Assembly (NCBI GenBank): GCA_963697355.1
Contig: CAVONV010000027.1
Location: forward strand, 1 to 16,806
From: CAVONV01 sp963697355
GTDB lineage: Bacteria; Acidobacteriota; Vicinamibacteria; Marinacidobacterales; DATDRI01
Length of the DNA: 16,806 bases
Direction of reading: 5' to 3'
Shown here one piece after another: positions 14,143-16,806 of this stretch (positions are counted from its first letter, which is position 1; every line of letters begins with the position of its first letter). A model generated the notes under the pieces. It saw only the letters and a list, made by a program, of their open reading frames with translations. It was not told the origin of the DNA and ran no database searches. Both the position numbers and the translations under genes were made by a program.

Positions 14143-16806
14143 CTAGAAAGCCCAGCGTACGCCGAATCGGAACACACGGGGCGCAAGGATATTCAAGACT
14201 CGATTGGCGCTACTCAGATTCTGTCGGAGCTCGCGGGCAAGAACTGTCGACGCATTGAACAGATTGAAGATGTCCAGCATGCCGCTCAAGCGGGTGCCCT
14301 TCACGTTGAAGGTCTTCTCCAAACGGAGATCGGCAATCCAGAAGTCGTCGTAGCGATCCACGCCAAAAGGATTCAAAAACACCAGGGCGCGGCCGATCCC
14401 GCCGCGGCGTGGCGGTGTCCAGAAGGCCCGAGGGAATACATAACCCTGATGGCCATTCAACTTGCCGGCAAGGTTGATACCGGCGGGAAGCTGAACCATG
14501 CCGTCCAACTTCACGATCCAGCTCGAGTTCAATCCCGAGTTGGGCCCTCCCACCGTCATAACCGGTTCGCCGTCGCGGATGTCGACATTGGTAGGATCGA
14601 AAACGGCAGCCTCGCTTTCGAGATACTCCCTATGATCGGCAAACGTGATACCAAATCCGAACATCCAGCGGTTGGAGAGCCGCTTTCGACCGGTCACTTC
14701 CACCGCTTGATACCGTTGGTGGTAGTCAGGCCGGTTGGTAAGGTACTCCCCGGCCGGCCGCGGAAACGGGAGCTCGTAGTAGGTCAAAGGCTGGCCCTGG
14801 AACTCGATGTCGACCGGTACGAAGTCGCTGGCACTAACTCCCGGATAGGGGACGGTCACTCCTCCCGCAAATGGATCTCTCCAGACCCAGTTCGAGGCGT
14901 ACCGGTAGATATAGCTCGCCCCCAGGGCAAAATTGGGGATGAGCTCGTGCTCCACACCTGCGATGACCTCATCGGTGATCGGGGCCCTGTAGTTGGGATC
15001 GACTACATTGGGCGAGACCAGGGAGTCCGGGTTGGCGGGATCGAAGTTGTCCAGATAAAGGATCGAGCCCGTATCGACCTCGTTGGCTTGTACGAACCGA
15101 TCCCCGTTCAAGTCAGTCCAGGGAAGATCCAGCTCCGAATACAATGCGGCGTTGTTGAGCCAGATATCACCGGCGTTACGGCGCGAGTAGTAGCGGGAGT
15201 AGCCCGCGCGGAGCAAAGTTTTCGCGTCGCCCGTCAGGTCGTAGGTGAACCCGATGCGAGGGGACAGGTTCTTCCAGGTGTTCACGGGATCGGTGCCGGG
15301 AAAGGTGACCGCCGGCATGATGTCGGGGATCACCATGTTGGCGGGAATCTGGGACGGCCGATTGGAGCCGGCTTGATAGTCGAAGCGAAGCCCTAGCTTC
15401 AGACTCCATCGACCTCGCGTGAAGATGTCTTGGAAGTGGAGGGCTGCATTAGTGATTTCGATTGACGTGTTGCCGGGGCGGATGAACCACGCCTCCCTCG
15501 CTTGACCCTGTCCAAACACCGCGACAGCGTCACCGCCGTGCACCTCTAAGGCATCCTCGGTGAATCTACGGAACTGGAAACCGAACTGCATCTCGTGATC
15601 GCCGCCGCCTCGGCCCGTTAAGAAGTAGTTCCCGTCGAGGTTCGCGATCAGGCTGGGTCGCTTGGTATCGTACCCATAGCTTCCAAATCCCGCTGAGCGG
15701 GCCCACGTGAATGTGGAGAGCTCCAAGGTCGGCTGGACATCGCGAAGCCCCGGCTCCTGAAAGTCAGCACCGAAACGAAGGTCATGGTAAGCGAGCCTTC
15801 CCGTGAGCAACAGGTCAGGATTTACGACGTGGGTGTCCTCGAGCTTGAACATATAGCTCCTACCGCTCATCTTTACGGTAGTTTCTAGAGTCGGACGAAA
15901 AGCACTCGCGCCCGAGTTCGGGTTTTTTTTCTCGTTGCGGGAAAACAAGACGTTGAGCTTGTTATTGGGCGACAATTGAAAGTTGGCCTTTACATTGAGA
16001 GTGTTCAGCTTGAACGGGTTGTCCTGTAGACAGTTGACATCGTTCGGGTCGTCACATCCCGACTTCAAAAAACCCACCACACCACGGTGAATGTCCTGAT
16101 AGCCGAAGCCGGCCCAAGACCCATGCGCGTTCCCTAACGATGGGCCCACCGGCATCGACGCTGGCCGTTACGAGATACTTCAAAGGAGTCCCGGCGCCGG
16201 CGCCCTGCTCTCGGAGCTCATCATCGATATTCGAGCTTTGGAGGGCATGGTCCGTCCCGTAGACAGCGGCTTGTCCCTTGAAGGCATCGGTCGCTTGTTT
16301 GACGATGATACTGATGTTGTTGCCGGGTGTCTGAAGACGTGGATTCTGACTGCTCGTTGCGACGTTCATCTCCTGGAAAGCGCCGAAATCGTAGTATTGG
16401 GGGCTGGATCCCGTCGCGGCGAGATCGGTGATGTCCACGCCATCGTAGTTCCAGGTGTTTTGGTCTCCGCGAGCACCACGGCCTGTATGTCCCGACTGCT
16501 GGCCGGATTGGTTGCCTCCCACGTTTTGCCGGTTCAGGAGCACGCCTGGGGTCTGCTCGAGCAAGACCCAGGGATCCCTTGCCGTAGGGACGTTCTCGAG
16601 ACGCTCTTGATTGAAGCTTTGCGGCGTTCCGGTTTGCCGGACGTCGACCACGGGTGACTCTCCGGATACGACCACCGCTTCCGAGACCGAGGACAGCTCG
16701 AGTTGAGCCACGACGGGAAGCGTTGCACCCGCATCGACAACAACGCCCTCTCTTATGAGCGTACGGAAACCGGCAAGCTTGAAGGTCACGTGGTAGGTTC
16801 CGATTG
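14143..16806 (-). CDS. TonB-dependent receptor, N-terminus outside window, one frameshift (TonB-3)
   Basis: About 887 codons are visible; roughly 90 more are expected before the edge. It opens inside the carboxypeptidase-regulatory-like domain (IGTYHVTFKLAGFRTLIREG), then VSEAVVVSGESPVVDV and the plug domain with NVPTARDPWVLLEQTPGV, NTWNYDGVDITDLA and FQEMNVATS. The barrel follows, ending GVRWAF with terminal Phe. A one-base excess near 16,118-16,125 splits the frame: GGPIVRERAW should run into GFGYQDIHRG, but both pieces are open over long distances (16,789-16,052 and 16,155-14,143). The family imports substrates across the outer membrane; the ligand is unknown. Kinase 2 starts 51 bp after its stop, so co-transcription is likely. 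The barrel half is closely related to the truncated gene at 6664-8103. An A8 run on the coding strand (15930-15923, in NEKKNP) keeps the frame. Confidence 0.88.

Noticed and set aside
1..16806. tRNA, rRNA, CRISPR array, integrase or transposase
   Set aside because: Scanned for and not seen: no cloverleaf-like tRNA ends, no regularly spaced repeats, and no recombinase motifs in any open frame.

Overview
The window (about 58% GC by eye) most resembles an Acidobacteriota chromosome. The reasons are large TonB-dependent receptors with an N-terminal carboxypeptidase-regulatory-like domain, Ser/Thr kinases that carry a STAND-type ATPase and WD40 repeats, and an ECF sigma factor next to such a kinase. 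The phylum is inferred from gene families; no rRNA or other marker gene is present.

Layout. Nearly everything is on the minus strand, so transcription runs from high to low coordinates. From the right edge: receptor TonB-3 (16806-14143, N-terminus outside the window); kinase/STAND/WD40 protein 2 (14091-9632, heavily frameshifted); an AAA_14/DUF4143 ATPase (9529-8219); a TonB receptor lacking its plug (8103-6664); a plus-strand toxin-antitoxin-like pair, DUF4258 plus YgiT zinc finger (5891-6428); an ECF sigma factor (5632-4879, one frameshift); kinase/STAND/WD40 protein 1 (4834-337, about six frameshifts); and the first 71 residues of receptor TonB-1 (215-1). No RNA genes, CRISPR arrays or insertion sequences were seen.

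How the parts may work together. The window looks like a duplicated module of TonB receptor plus kinase-STAND-TM-WD40 protein, with an ECF sigma factor attached to one copy. The two kinases are about 90% identical in the kinase core but strongly diverged in the WD40 part, except for a conserved C-terminal tail. The single membrane segment before the WD40 region would place the repeats in the periplasm and the kinase and ATPase in the cytoplasm. A near-identical motif of about 24 bp (GACCCAAAA...GAATTTGTT) precedes TonB-1, kinase 1 and the truncated TonB gene. It is a candidate ECF-type promoter and could tie the module together.

Reliability. The kinase genes carry about 20 single- or few-base indels, yet I saw no nonsense codons once frames are restored. 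The receptor and AAA genes are almost clean. This could be sequencing error in poorly covered stretches or very young pseudogenes; the sequence alone does not decide.
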